Notes under the pieces: generated by a model
Database searches by the model: none
What the model was told of the DNA's origin: nothing
What the model saw: only the letters and a program-made list of their open reading frames with translations
Translations under genes and position numbers: made by a program
Origin: Uloborus plumipes
Lineage: Eukaryota > Arthropoda > Arachnida > Araneae > Uloboridae
Assembly (NCBI GenBank): GCA_038373865.1
Contig: JAXGGA010004449.1
Span: forward strand, 24,307-88,306
DNA length: 64,000 nucleotides
Reading direction: 5' to 3'
Part shown: positions 62,601 through 62,647 of the stretch, in pieces
How positions within the stretch are numbered: the first letter of the stretch is position 1
Layout: each line of letters opens with the position of its first letter

Positions 62601-62647
62601 TCAAAATATCTTTTGGATCTAGAACTTCGAACTTCAAATTATGAACA
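8496..62647 (-). CDS. sarcosine dehydrogenase-like FAD oxidoreductase, gene model (6 exons visible, partial)
   Basis: Exons in transcript order are 62647-62566, 59833-59752, 11734-11613, 11443-11329, 10039-9887 and 8620-8496. Every junction has AG and GT borders and the phases join (0, 1, 0, 1, 1). The joined product of about 226 residues runs through the second half of a DAO/FAD-dependent oxidoreductase domain: 'FEVLDPKDILKYHPF', 'GGIWVPSDGVVNP', a GVKTNFG...CAGMW segment, 'AENAYAITRPVPGL', 'ILRDYDAGVYVR', 'DLSSDWEYF', 'YEEACFRVPIL' and 'GPDTFTPDGQWILGE'. The order and spacing match sarcosine dehydrogenase (known role: mitochondrial oxidation of sarcosine to glycine with electrons passed to ETF). 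PDPR, the regulatory subunit of pyruvate dehydrogenase phosphatase, is a close alternative. The N-terminal Rossmann motif and the C-terminal folate-binding/GcvT part are not seen. Upstream exons should lie right of 62647 and downstream exons left of 8496. Confidence 0.85.
8920..9585 (+). pseudogene. pogo/Tigger-type transposase remnant in a host intron
   Basis: The last open segment (9382-9585) reads 'SHSEGSEALKLALKFVEQNE' followed by 'ATPADVLLLKYWLDVAA', the typical C-terminus of Tigger/jerky-like transposases. Upstream, around 8990-9110, broken frames give matches to the block after the second catalytic D ('VTSLIQPLDQDVLE'-like). Many stops and frameshifts lie between. It sits in the host intron between exons 9887 and 8620 and is antisense to the gene. 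Confidence 0.7.
9887..10039 (-). CDS. host exon 5 of those visible
   Basis: 153 bp: two bases, 50 codons and one base. It encodes 'LRDYDAGVYVREFNSGFMIGG' in the first half and 'PEEFSFQDLSSDWEYF' in the second. The R-D-x-D-x-x-V-Y-x-R pattern and the F-x-F...D-W-E-x-F ending are characteristic of sarcosine dehydrogenases. Acceptor tttacag, donor gtatgt. Confidence 0.88.
10040..11328 (-). other. host intron with a 36-bp minisatellite
   Basis: Non-coding, AT-rich. Contains about 2.4 tandem copies of a 36-bp unit starting CCAGTTATTATTATTCGA at 11161, 11197 and 11233. No gene on either strand is convincing. Confidence 0.7.
11329..11443 (-). CDS. host exon 4 of those visible
   Basis: 115 bp: 38 codons plus one base, beginning 'WTRTLAINC' and ending 'ITRPVPGLTPTTP'. 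Acceptor tttcag, donor gtaag. It corresponds to the 'HHAYVVTE' region of sarcosine dehydrogenase. The final A joins TC of the next exon to give isoleucine. Confidence 0.87.
11613..11734 (-). CDS. host exon 3 of those visible
   Basis: 122 bp: two leading bases plus 40 codons, from 'VKYYEGIKVLEI' to 'CEHLILCAGM'. The C-A-G motif followed by W in the next exon is the conserved CAG(V/M)W of DAO-family dehydrogenases, near the FAD-binding region. Acceptor ttttag, donor gtaaga. The next intron is only 169 bp. Confidence 0.87.
11968..12082. repeat. partial tandem duplication, about 77-bp period
   Basis: The block TATGTGTATAATCCGTTTGC with trailing (a/c)TGAATGGGGA occurs at 11971 and again at 12048. 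The flanking sequence is non-coding and lies just upstream of the first DFSENY-family remnant. Confidence 0.6.
12355..13107 (+). pseudogene. remnant of an unclassified 'DFSENY' transposase-like family, copy 1
   Basis: Broken frames give 'CDFSENYKFVLQDEAP' (about 12358), 'KKIFYFSDGSAAQYKNN' (about 12585), 'EAEWNFSATTHGKGRCNGI' followed by 'GGTVKRLAAKAS' (about 12685-12775), then an open segment 12787-13107. The arrangement D(F)SENY ... (S)DG-x2-QxK ... HGK-x4-(G)GG-x-(V)KR is the same as in the gene at 17.3-29.6 kb. I know the pattern as a widespread uncharacterised family in arthropod and cnidarian genomes but cannot place it in a named superfamily. The acidic residues could form a DDE-type active site (inference). 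It contains stops and frameshifts and is non-functional. Confidence 0.6.
13600..14830 (+). pseudogene. Mutator-like transposase remnant, second copy
   Basis: Plus-strand pieces in shifting frames match the animal Mutator-like transposase: a 'LIIVGCMIDLCTGFVIDCEV' stretch (about 14050), 'PEFDTWYSGHLTS' with 'HRGSSGAME' (about 14190-14260), 'KVYGDKEVKKEECVNHV' (about 14370-14420), 'TVKEWRSRGVTLGGKSY' (about 14455), and 'AMKTTIYATLYHRISIDKK' (about 14586). All have counterparts in the copy at the left window edge. At least four frame breaks are needed, so it is a fossil. The 200-residue minus-strand frame at 13381-13983 is a shadow of this region. Confidence 0.7.
14831..16242. other. non-coding stretch with one pogo-type terminal repeat
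   Basis: No gene. At 15032-15055 it carries TACCGTATTTTCCTGTATAT plus AATC, whose exact 24-bp reverse complement occurs at 45808-45831. A run of about ten C residues lies near 15280. The sequence up to 16.2 kb is AT-rich. Confidence 0.5.
16251..16735 (+). pseudogene. copia gag fragment
   Basis: Starts with 'MAVPYLSIEKLNSKNYSSW', the usual copia gag N-terminus (x-KL-x2-x-NY-x-W), followed by 'CKFMLIERGFFE' and, after a frameshift near 16400, 'ALALIYLSISPEYGAIIID' and a stop. The C-terminal 'EIYMTFQLLRAN' segment fits the gag region before the zinc knuckle. No protease, integrase or polymerase follows. Confidence 0.65.
16736..17321. other. 5' region of a DFSENY-family gene with repeated TAGTGTCAGTCACA
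   Basis: Three copies of TAGTGTCAGTCACA lie at 17071, 17239 and 17265. A pyrimidine-rich tract ending TTTTATTTTAG sits directly before the ATG at 17322 and looks like a splice acceptor. Function of the repeat is unknown. Confidence 0.45.
17322..17790 (+). pseudogene. DFSENY-family protein, N-terminal part (split by gypsy insertion)
   Basis: Begins 'MGKTAAKRKKDQ' at 17322; an in-frame TGA follows within about 20 codons, after which the frame stays open to the gypsy LTR at 17791. The region is very basic and lysine-rich with a coiled-coil character ('EEKEASKAKKREEVRKYQAK') and runs into 'VEKFYDKDS', which joins directly with the sequence right of the gypsy element at 28349. This N-terminus resembles the basic leader of the same uncharacterised family. 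Together with 28354-29597 it makes one interrupted gene. Confidence 0.6.
17786..17790. repeat. target-site duplication GACAG (left) of gypsy element
   Basis: GACAG precedes the 5' LTR and is repeated at 28349-28353 directly after the 3' LTR, proving that the 10.6-kb unit is one insertion. Confidence 0.95.
17791..18920 (+). repeat. gypsy 5' LTR
   Basis: 1130 bp, starts TGTGGAATGA and ends CGTGACA. It contains a TATAAAA at 18389-18395 and an AATAAA at 18433-18438, suggesting promoter and poly(A) signal about 45 bp apart, and a (GT)n run near 18500. The paired copy is at 27220-28348. Confidence 0.93.
18926..18937 (+). promoter_or_regulatory. primer-binding site, complementary to tRNA-His 3' end
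   Basis: TGGTGCCGTGAC, five bases after the LTR, is the exact complement of the 12-nt 3' end (including CCA) of animal cytosolic tRNA-His, as I recall that tRNA. It would prime minus-strand DNA synthesis. Confidence 0.8.
19522..25437 (+). CDS. gypsy Gag-Pol polyprotein, intact single frame
   Basis: 1971 residues from the first ATG in the frame; the frame is also open upstream, across a poly(A) run of about 15 bases. Gag with a capsid-like region (about 40-230), a CCHC zinc knuckle C-x2-C-x4-H-x4-C starting at about residue 304, a low-complexity N/R/Q-rich linker (about 330-630), retropepsin D-S-G at residue 670, reverse transcriptase with Y-L-D-D at 1137-1140, RNase H with T-D-A-S at about 1286, then integrase: HHCC zinc finger ('HIAHHSHFGIAKTYDFL', 'CASCIRC'), catalytic D1630, D1685 and E1721 (D35E spacing). 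No chromodomain or envelope was seen. Gag and Pol are fused without the usual frameshift. Confidence 0.93.
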   Translation: MPPKRKVTQKSVGTGVQAVGDASGSICSSTTQTVSSSGDNSVGKSQFMLNVAPFDGDSSVTKYFVEQVKDIIEVNSWSEKQGILYLKSKLTGAALKYILETPDLRYATSVNKVTEALLSFFRPVEKTYSMVDFHALTMEPSETILSLAHRIKLVTSSVFNIQNREVFDEILLQKLLSSIDSRLRIKILELGLKNFDEAIKKLQEITLLEEKVKSYDTVKFSRDHVFALEKKIQALEGQGDNLNTKTVESDVEIKGQEFSGTLNDKNNSDIDYKVNYVEVDENKFVPREESKTKIIRKGFNKIVCYFCGRSGHIQRKCFDYLKLSGNERRWENRRSRGNFPRLGYNAYKTRYRGNSNFEPLGRTTFGRTQTGNEQNRNNYFLRNREVKPESAHQFETSNRNRGRNHSQLNFLAVERDRAKVQFNDVGTQFSPVKSFGFVNGESIDPDVRLEGVVTRKNSLWGELGQDVTASLVGPSRSQTGVNPEFRGNFPQPIHNRVELVPTYNCDFVTNFVQPSTYSYSSGSNVFPGNIPFAGQCVQNNVNHDTQNFIPTHNTSMCSQPQWTNGFSQGIQYFNPAVQNNVGNGNFITQGKSSDFVKQKSTGVIKLGKTLATQTSPIKEKTSFPSVLAQEFIPVAIVNVQLQNTGHEDLSGKLPLIEIQIGQTSSVFLVDSGASLSILSDSVLQKVKQYAKIKNLGRHITVSTVNSTVEFQSCVEFSFKIKNLFFRHNFFTMPIREDSPFAGILGYDFLTKYNMYVVPKENILCYDGNKFSLLRGPHELEVNANACDNCNASISTFPSLSVENRVQVFSKQFVEPNKTDLIKVFAHGEYEKDSQFLFAICDSIQSCKIEDSIIRFDRASKDQSCKNNSFFLYVQNTSSQTLHLNKNMVMGHLAKIEHIKEIKENSVQHVINSIQASEEVLTLREREFNISNFKLDHLDENQIRTMQELLKRNTQCFSGSLNSLGHSDKIRVDFQFTHDFPIKSLPFPIPQSLQQEAKNQLSQLQEAGVISRVLSAYGCPMLLVKKRSEGSEIQKYRLALDLRLLNSTIVHSSYPLPRIQSLINSLSAYKYFSTLDLHAAYHQIELPQEYRDRFSFATPWGTYAYSRIPFGVSNGASIMQNYSDTICEQTNMDGIFCYLDDLVVAANSFSEMQSKLERLFAVLTEFNMTLSARKCQFFLDKIDYLGFQISQNKVLPISSNIIKITSFPPPKTKKQVKRFIGICSYYRTLIPKFSDWIHPLNQLTHPKAIFKWTDEINECFQQLQKIFFNNPYIVQPNWNEQFYINTDASGLAISGVLLQKKQGLFIPISFFSKLLSPAETRYPAIKLELMAIVKTFEAFKSYIFNRHVYLLSDAKSLKEYKKTSSPASLTRWLMTLSQYNFSFLHLPGPNNSFADMLSRTDMSKNQVDITCDPSLLNDKQINPVINTSDQEEEFLPDIVEVYNESSRKCGDAIGCDKNVNCIHVQSSGNLLKQCVNVLNFIHEETDALLEITNSTFLKEQLRDRKLSFIYNNILNRVVSDKHRKFCIHPDTQLLMFCKDSLSENDQENLKIVVPDSLKPKALHIAHHSHFGIAKTYDFLSKNLYWDKMYVDCLNFCASCIRCIETKPHRIRKAQLQETFSPFKCNQLVTLDIVGPFSNNKYILTVIDAFSRHLELYVLNNITAVSVAKSFFKYVTLFGRPELVLTDLGRQFNCELFAKFNQLFNIQLRHTTSGNPQANTLSERVNLSLKNSVKSLLASGLDFDYAVDIHKACYNASTHSTVEFSPNLIHFGRELSLITDVVNFNINPSLDSAFELHKILEQLQFIYRQVYQNSVGKKLAHNQKHNSHCKPSDIKQGDVVYLRSKNKFNPSLNGPFFCKRRVSPVLVLIQTLNNKCAPVTKVHVNRLVRIHKRRQELKAAMERVGESVAEVSPHHPTDVPEVVDIDSVGAADAENSGSCAEVPAARSSAREEKRRHETSGGRRSPYSLRSRRN
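25438..27207 (+). other. gypsy 3' non-coding region
   Basis: 1.8 kb between the Gag-Pol stop and the polypurine tract. It has only short open frames with no envelope-like features (no convincing signal peptide plus transmembrane arrangement). It could carry a subgenomic or regulatory function, but nothing specific is visible. Confidence 0.6.
27209..27219 (+). promoter_or_regulatory. gypsy polypurine tract
   Basis: GAAAGGGGGAA directly upstream of the 3' LTR, the usual plus-strand primer position. One T lies between it and the LTR start. Confidence 0.8.
27220..28348 (+). repeat. gypsy 3' LTR
   Basis: 1129 bp, about 99 percent identical to the 5' LTR by eye; starts TGTGGAATGA, ends CGTGACA, followed by GACAG. 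Confidence 0.93.
28354..29597 (+). pseudogene. DFSENY-family protein, C-terminal part (split by gypsy insertion)
   Basis: Continues the protein that stops at 17790. After a frame break near 28430 it reads 'IKIGRSKFCELRPPHICL' and 'NLCLCIYHENVRLLLEG' (cysteine/histidine-bearing, possibly zinc-binding), then C-x-x-C motifs near 28705, a stop at about 28894 and a new open segment 28938-29597 with 'LLHFDFSENYSFFSQDEIQS', 'YKSDGTAQHFKQK', 'EWHFTVTGQGKRPIDCVGG' and 'VKRRVREATRSRK'. The order is the same as in the remnant at 12.4-13.1 kb. I do not know the superfamily; acidic D in DFSENY and SDG, and the region near VKR, are candidates for a metal-binding site. It is disrupted by the gypsy insertion, one early stop and at least one frameshift. 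Confidence 0.6.
29598..30180. other. non-coding stretch
   Basis: No gene or paired repeat seen. It separates the DFSENY-family gene from the 5'-truncated copia. Confidence 0.4.
30181..32150 (+). pseudogene. copia pol remnant with internal deletion
   Basis: Pieces in order: pre-integrase domain ('WHKRFAHVNADYIRH', then C-x2-C...C-x2-C-type 'CDNCKMGKHKRVSF'), start of integrase ('LHSDVWGPYYVKGRNGERYF'), an in-frame jump near 30700 that removes the rest of integrase, reverse transcriptase ('IGSRWVFTVKKDGEG', later 'LYVDDIVLFGK' about 31197), and RNase H ('SLSTMEAELVAMTESAKE', 'NMTDIFTKPP'). Stops and frameshifts occur at about 30955, 31310 and 31450. Gag and protease are missing and no LTR pair was found. 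A possible 3' LTR could start at the TGTTGG near 32172. Confidence 0.75.
30679..30720 (+). repeat. 18-bp direct repeat at a copia deletion junction
   Basis: ATGAATAGTAAAGATCAA occurs at 30679-30696 and 30703-30720, exactly where the integrase domain jumps into the reverse transcriptase domain. Confidence 0.8.
32151..32886. other. non-coding stretch, possible LTR or UTR remains
   Basis: No reading frame is convincing. It may include the 3' LTR of the preceding copia remnant and retrotransposon UTR sequence, but no pair or duplication proves it. Confidence 0.35.
32895..33072. mobile_element. hAT-type MITE with G/C homopolymers, copy 1
   Basis: 178 bp bounded by an 8-bp duplication TTGGTAAC (32887-32894 and 33073-33080), the target length of hAT elements. 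Ends are CAGGGACGTCATTT and ATGACGGGCCTG, imperfect inverted repeats. Inside are G and C runs of 7-12 bases. A second copy in inverted orientation lies at 51528-51712. Confidence 0.8.
33081..33544. other. AT-rich non-coding stretch
   Basis: No gene seen on either strand; short GTT and A/T runs only. Confidence 0.4.
33545..34107 (+). repeat. solo LTR with TATTA duplication
   Basis: 563 bp, starts TGGTAACGGG and ends CTGCTACA, flanked on both sides by TATTA (33540-33544 and 34108-34112). A TATA-like ATATATCGG near 33780 and an AATAAA near 34035 in the correct order support an LTR on the plus strand. The internal region was lost, presumably by LTR-LTR recombination. Confidence 0.75.
34314..34975 (+). 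pseudogene. pogo/Tigger-type transposase, internally deleted
   Basis: Starts ATG at 34314. The N-terminal helix-turn-helix is intact ('YTADFKLKVIEKAADVGN', 'NQSNVKLWRKNK'). After 'GGKPHWPE'-like sequence ('RGKPHWPESEKELLWW') the frame jumps, near 34590, straight to 'FNMDEVPLQFDILPTRT', the DDE_1 catalytic block, so the second DNA-binding helix-turn-helix and part of the linker are deleted while the frame is kept. A frameshift near 34735 breaks it; homology continues to 34975 ('NPKGWMNEDVMLSWLKSIW', 'KALLIMDFMKAHL'). Residues after the second D are missing. It is non-functional as an enzyme, though the short frame 34314-34757 (147 residues) is open. Confidence 0.75.
34976..35261. other. non-coding stretch, possibly a non-LTR 3' tail
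   Basis: The stretch about 35090-35207 ('CATGAAAATTGACCGAACGG' ... 'TTATTAGTAGTAGAG') resembles the 3' end of RTE-like non-LTR elements, but no coding part is attached, so the call is weak. Confidence 0.25.
35375..36443 (+). repeat. copia 5' LTR
   Basis: 1069 bp, starts TGTTGGGTCT, ends AGCCAACA. A TATA-like GATAAATAGC lies at about 35697-35706 ahead of a CT-rich stretch, and AATAATAAA near 36285 may be the poly(A) signal. Confidence 0.92.
36445..36455 (+). promoter_or_regulatory. copia primer-binding site (initiator tRNA-Met)
   Basis: TGGTAGCAGAG is the complement of the 3' end of animal initiator tRNA-Met including CCA. The same site is used by the copia at 54.6 kb. Confidence 0.8.
36530..38716 (+). 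CDS. copia gag, protease and integrase
   Basis: 728 residues from ATG at 36530. Gag with 'VKLNTQNWQSWCRNMK' at the N-terminus, zinc knuckle C-x2-C-x4-H-x4-C at about residue 222, protease with F-D-S-G-S at about 280, pre-integrase ('LWHNRFCHINC', 'CEPCMLGKKRRRSF'), integrase core with D in 'SMDLMGP', D in 'KSDNGGEF' and E in 'MVERYN' (D35E). The frame ends at 38716, while homology continues in another frame ('ENYSFVRPLSE') from a run of A6G5 just before 38700. By comparison with the second copia, gag-pol was originally one frame, so this is most likely a slippage mutation. Confidence 0.9.
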   Translation: MDRDYRIIVKLNTQNWQSWCRNMKMILIERDLWENTQTKLGETATADEKKKRGQAMAIIYLNVEEDIKHLINDLDDPHEIWNALKLNFEPPSLARIAALWEQFFSTRINEDESVGMFAARLKSILRQLEDANYKMDEKLKAFQLIRNLGQNFRGIVQTIYRWGESKFTFSKVLEELLAEEGRNKFLGDESENLTSGGSTFLTQKKHNVERRGSGFKNKVCFSCGKKGHISNRCWSKDKKWNPQRNQNSQKKNIPQAAMLCTINEVEAHNTNANLSNNDFLFDSGSTFHFAKDRNLFCEFQEIKNTKLEVAVSGAEGKIEGVGKIKFQVISDNGPVNIILNKVYFAPSLRRNLISASSIDSMGFKLRWYPGRICVFNKDNVKLFTAHLEDRLYFVKPSCFLFDKNMPQANVSEGKGLDLELWHNRFCHINCNTILETEKQNCVYGLHISNSKVSRCEPCMLGKKRRRSFKPIPGPYTKAPLELISMDLMGPLPQESFNGKRYIFSLIDDFSRKATVFFLRTKDEAFDYFVRYQRRVERFLGKKILAVKSDNGGEFDNENFKNHFRKEGIRIERTNTYTPEQNGMVERYNLTLASAMRTMLKSAGLSQEFWTEAVMCFNYVRNRTVLKGRGKTPFELFCGRIPSVKHIRRFGCVAIRGLPKHKLKKFDMRGKKGIMMGYATQTKGYRIWDVEERRIFETIDVIFLEDENWGAEKNANFQKKQKRGKITLL
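38700..39329 (+). pseudogene. copia reverse transcriptase, 5' part before the solo LTR
   Basis: Continues the polyprotein in the shifted frame: an acidic linker, then 'LNSRWVYDIKRNDKGE' and 'YTEVFAPVLNF', the start of the copia reverse transcriptase. The frame runs straight into the solo LTR at 39335; the few codons after that belong to the LTR. Confidence 0.85.
39335..40619 (+). repeat. solo LTR inside copia reverse transcriptase
   Basis: 1285 bp, starts TGTTAGAAAA, ends CCGGCCAACA, flanked by TATAT (39330-39334 and 40620-40624). Removing it with one duplication restores the copia reading frame exactly (P-V-L-N-F-I-L-I-R-V). A TATA-like CATAAATAC near 39706 and AATAAA near 40469 fit plus-strand orientation. 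The region at 44.38-45.35 kb has a similar composition and may be a related LTR. Confidence 0.88.
40620..41946 (+). pseudogene. copia reverse transcriptase 3' part and RNase H
   Basis: Open frame after the solo LTR: 'FQLDVKNAYLYADLEEEIY', 'SLYGLHQSERNWY', catalytic Y-V-D-D at about 40930, 'PDISYAVNVLSQFQ', RNase H with 'DSDYAANRDNRTSMGG', 'SLSTMEAEYIALGETAKE' and 'ADIFTKPL'. The stop is at 41944-41946. All motifs are intact; only the insertion and the upstream frameshift disable the copy. Confidence 0.88.
42114..42126 (+). promoter_or_regulatory. copia polypurine tract
   Basis: GGGAAGGGGGGAA immediately upstream of the 3' LTR. Confidence 0.8.
42128..43200 (+). repeat. copia 3' LTR
   Basis: 1073 bp, near-identical to 35375-36443; starts TGTTGGGTCT, ends AGCCAACA, followed by GTTAT. 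Confidence 0.92.
43373..44260 (+). pseudogene. degenerate retroelement gag
   Basis: Broken frames give 'IMLLKDIKKVRRALKNAN' (about 43530), then 'YAAKQMILHFSDVESML' with 'ARFNGNSYGNIVN' (about 43990-44075) and 'IEDFENTARLFNF' (about 44080), a pattern found in gag of gypsy-type elements. Two or more frame breaks; no pol follows. It starts just after the LTR end at 43372, so it probably belongs to the element whose LTR the copia split. Confidence 0.5.
44370..45355. repeat. probable LTR-like non-coding block
   Basis: Non-coding. It resembles the solo LTR at 39.3-40.6 kb in layout (GTGACGTCA... AGTGTTGAG near the start, a 'CATGCGGCGACCAAAC' block, AATAAA near 45263, and an end in GTTAACA), but its start and target duplication were not found. 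Confidence 0.4.
45403..45449 (+). repeat. second copy of a 47-bp LTR end
   Basis: Repeats CAAATACACCCCTAGACACC...ACTCCACA from 43326-43372 with one mismatch; probably the tail of the 3' LTR of the old gag-bearing element. Confidence 0.6.
45450..46108. other. non-coding stretch ending a pogo-type repeat
   Basis: Contains, at 45808-45831, the exact reverse complement of the 24-bp terminal motif at 15032-15055, bordered by TA. Upstream lies a run of seven G at about 45762. No gene seen. Confidence 0.45.
46109..46803 (+). pseudogene. BEL/Pao gag fragment
   Basis: Begins 'MADSLLNKAKKKRGAIRASI' at 46109, a typical BEL gag start, continues through stops to 'KLPKLSIIKYYGDQSEWLSF' (about 46500, the DUF1759-type motif), 'LDTVDKFNYLKAYLRGNAL' and 'AIELLHEQFGNKEALS'. 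It ends abruptly near 46803 where Mutator-like sequence begins. Several in-frame stops; no protease or polymerase. Confidence 0.75.
46804..47164 (+). pseudogene. Mutator-like transposase C-terminal fragment
   Basis: Reads 'TQNANESLHSVIWSKSSK', 'KLALCEAVMQFKLGM' and, at the end, 'EGITYQASGF', the usual C-terminus of animal Mutator-like transposases (compare 'TQNPNESFNRCIW' at about 935). It is joined directly to the BEL gag fragment. Confidence 0.75.
47249..48466 (+). mobile_element. complete Tc1/mariner-type transposon, DD36E
   Basis: 1218 bp between TA dinucleotides (47247-47248 and 48467-48468). The terminal inverted repeats are 27 bp and identical (CACTGAAGTGACAAAAGTCA plus TGGGATA and its reverse complement at 48440-48466). 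The transposase is intact, so the copy could be active or recently so. Confidence 0.95.
47392..48435 (+). CDS. Tc1/mariner-type transposase (DD36E), intact
   Basis: 347 residues from the first ATG (47392). N-terminal paired-type helix-turn-helix pair ('GHAISEIVREFNIPRSTVSR' and a second one near residue 85-115), a GRPP linker, then the DDE domain: D in 'WSDESRF' (about residue 156), D in 'FMDDNAPCH' (about 247) and E in 'MNPIEHLWD' (about 284). Exactly 36 residues lie between the second D and the E, so it is DD36E rather than the DD34E of classical Tc1. The GGGSVMVWAVFS block is present. It would cut and paste the element in which it lies at TA sites. No stops or frameshifts. Confidence 0.93.
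   Translation: MMTARRELTDFERGMLVGARRMGHAISEIVREFNIPRSTVSRVCREYEISGITSHHGQRSGRPPALKDRDRRRLQRVVNSNRQATLRQITVEINVGRTMDVSARTMRRNLDFLGYSSRRPTRVPLLTERHRLQRLSWAREHIGWSLDEWKTVAWSDESRFQLVRADGRVRVWRRPHEAMDPNCQQGTVQAGGGSVMVWAVFSWHGLGPLVRLDRTLTGNAYVQLLGDHLQPFMDFMYPNNDGIFMDDNAPCHRATTVRNWFEENSGQFQRMIWPPRSPDMNPIEHLWDTIERSVRAQNPAPSTLSQLWTSIETAWLNIPAEDFQRLVESMPRRVVALRRAKGGPTRY
48469..50319. other. non-coding stretch of unknown origin
   Basis: No gene recognised. The block from about 48592 (AGAGATGCACCAATAAGC...) resembles a hAT-type MITE end, without a partner. About 49060-49700 is relatively GC-richer, with CT-rich tracts, and could be retrotransposon LTR/UTR sequence, but no duplication or pair was found. 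Confidence 0.4.
50395..50470 (+). pseudogene. possible copia integrase C-terminal scrap
   Basis: 'YVGAPKQKRRKLDLKA' is close to 'YVGVPKQKRRKLDMRA' in the copia at 56.9 kb. The similarity stops after about 20 codons. Confidence 0.5.
50470..52588 (+). pseudogene. unclassified transposase-like gene remnant
   Basis: Broken segments in order: 'GHPYYDFEDEIAIS' (about 50495), 'IVPDSDALIHALYLGNPV' (about 50745), 'AHTGKAVADSI', 'GISSEQYICGSFDGQYFNLG' (about 50860), 'NPYFYSATRFANSVRKVY' (about 51170), 'LCDLYDQFSSTINILQKVDQ' (about 51378), a MITE insertion at 51528, then 'LMLHCICVASIALSVECVFE' (about 52290) and 'KYFSKQGYWNL'. I recognise this as an uncharacterised protein family common in spiders and other invertebrates, with a C-terminal 'SVE' block reminiscent of hAT dimerisation domains. 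Function and class are not known to me. Many stops; dead. Confidence 0.45.
51528..51712. mobile_element. hAT-type MITE with G/C homopolymers, copy 2 (inverted)
   Basis: 185 bp, reads as the reverse complement of 32895-33072. Ends are CAGACCCATCA and GGACGGGCCTG; flanking octamers TAAATATA and CAAATATA agree at seven of eight positions. It is inserted in the transposase-like remnant. Confidence 0.7.
52780..54110 (+). pseudogene. piggyBac transposase remnant
   Basis: Broken frames match piggyBac order: 'DDEIMNYSVQETQRYASQK' (about 52800), 'FGIILFSGYI', 'MSCQRLRDIKKFLHLCNND' (about 53005), 'DKTDKMGKVRDFFDQF', 'LSVDKEMIHYTGHHSAKMY' (first catalytic region, about 53155), 'KFGYKLWVLATTEGY'-like, 'GRKWWPFFTNTLNMAVVTAW' (about 53776) and a C-terminal cysteine-rich segment 'CKFCKKNT...CKKC' (about 54030). 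At least five frame breaks or stops. TTAA ends were not pinned down. Confidence 0.8.
54111..54624. other. non-coding stretch with (AT)n-type run
   Basis: AT-rich, includes an ATACATATATATGTAT run near 54247. Ends in GTGTT (54620-54624), the left target duplication of the copia element. Confidence 0.5.
54625..54820 (+). repeat. copia (short-LTR) 5' LTR
   Basis: 196 bp, starts TGTTAGAATT, ends AACCTGACA. It contains a run of about 14 G at 54711-54723, which in the 3' copy is broken by an A. Confidence 0.92.
54885..55670 (+). pseudogene. copia gag, frameshifted
   Basis: Starts ATG at 54885 ('MDNDYRHIKKLNNQNWATW', as in the other copia). A frame break at about 54945 and another near 55100, and a stop near 55219, split it. 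The rest (55224-55670) is open and carries the zinc knuckle C-x2-C-x4-H-x4-C ('CFVCHKTRHLANQC', about 55530). Confidence 0.85.
55676..56772 (+). pseudogene. copia protease and integrase, broken
   Basis: Protease 'FVVDTGATAHFCG' (about 55733) ends at a TAG, then a 13-base G run at about 55830-55842 shifts the frame. Pre-integrase 'EIWHRRYGHINNEDI' (about 56190) and integrase ('LIHMDLIGP', 'RSDNGKEF', 'VAERYN', D35E spacing) follow with a frameshift near 56290-56330. The end overlaps with the next frame at 56723. Confidence 0.85.
56723..57439 (+). pseudogene. copia integrase C-terminus and linker
   Basis: Continues 'FFNYIHNRKVLKSKNKTPFE', 'RRFGCIAYVGVPKQKRRKLD', 'GYAVHTKGYRIWNPETGE', then the acidic linker toward reverse transcriptase. 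It corresponds to 38360-39000 of the other copia, and shows that the A6G5 frameshift there is not shared. Confidence 0.85.
57420..58082 (+). pseudogene. copia reverse transcriptase
   Basis: Open frame with 'LGNRWVYDVKTNEKNE', 'RYKARLVAQGNRQ', 'FQLDVKNAYLYADLKEQIF', 'KSLYGLHQSGRNW' and catalytic Y-V-D-D ('LLMYVDDIILFGK', about 58035). It ends at a TAG at 58080. Confidence 0.87.
58083..59010 (+). pseudogene. copia RNase H and C-terminus
   Basis: After the TAG the frame is again broken near 58205, then open to 59010: 'YRNAIGCLTYIAGKTRPD', 'DSDYAANRDDRISMGG', 'SLSTMEAEYVALCEASKE', 'AADCFTKNF'. The motifs are complete. Confidence 0.87.
59117..59311 (+). repeat. copia (short-LTR) 3' LTR
   Basis: 195 bp, pairs with 54625-54820, followed by GTGTT. 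Confidence 0.92.
59317..59751 (-). other. end of the 48-kb host intron
   Basis: AT-rich, no element recognised; leads to the host exon at 59752. Confidence 0.6.
59752..59833 (-). CDS. host exon 2 of those visible, with the P-S-D-G motif
   Basis: 82 bp: 27 codons plus one base, beginning 'GGIWVPSDGVVNPLSVCHAL' and ending '...AKVAQDG'. The acceptor ctctcag and donor gtgatg are in place. The last base G joins with GT from the exon at 11734 to make a glycine codon, giving 'AQDGGVKYYEG', the expected continuity for this family. The intron that follows is about 48 kb. Confidence 0.85.
59834..60508 (-). other. host intron between the two right-hand exons (left part)
   Basis: AT-rich and non-coding; no element recognised before the nested hAT-like pair. 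Confidence 0.6.
60517..61613. mobile_element. hAT-like non-autonomous element, outer
   Basis: Ends CAGTGATCAGCAA and TTGCCGATCACTG are inverted repeats (one mismatch). It is flanked by the 8-bp duplication TTCTAGTA at 60509-60516 and 61614-61621. Its left end is interrupted three bases in by another element (60520-61165), whose removal restores CAGTGATCAGCAA. About 450 bp without the insertion, non-coding. Confidence 0.8.
60520..61165. mobile_element. hAT-like non-autonomous element, inner
   Basis: 646 bp, ends CATGGGTGCAAG and CTTGCATCCATG (11 of 12 bases inverted), flanked by TAGTACAG at 60512-60519 and 61166-61173. It contains C and G runs at about 60569 and 60713 and repeated AAGACGGAAA-type words near both ends. 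No transposase. Confidence 0.8.
61622..62565 (-). other. host intron (right part)
   Basis: AT-rich, non-coding, with poly(T) runs near 62032-62054 and 62320 and a short ATAGAAGTCATCACAAATAG direct duplication near 62240-62290. Confidence 0.6.
62566..62647 (-). CDS. host exon 1 of those visible (DAO domain)
   Basis: 82 bp: one leading base completes a split codon, followed by 27 codons ending 'FVKPDGLE'. The acceptor is ttttttag at 62648-62649 and the donor gtaag at 62562-62565. It ends at phase 0, which matches the start of the next exon. The segment aligns by eye with the region of sarcosine dehydrogenase just before its 'LY(S/V)P(G/S)DG' motif. Confidence 0.8.
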
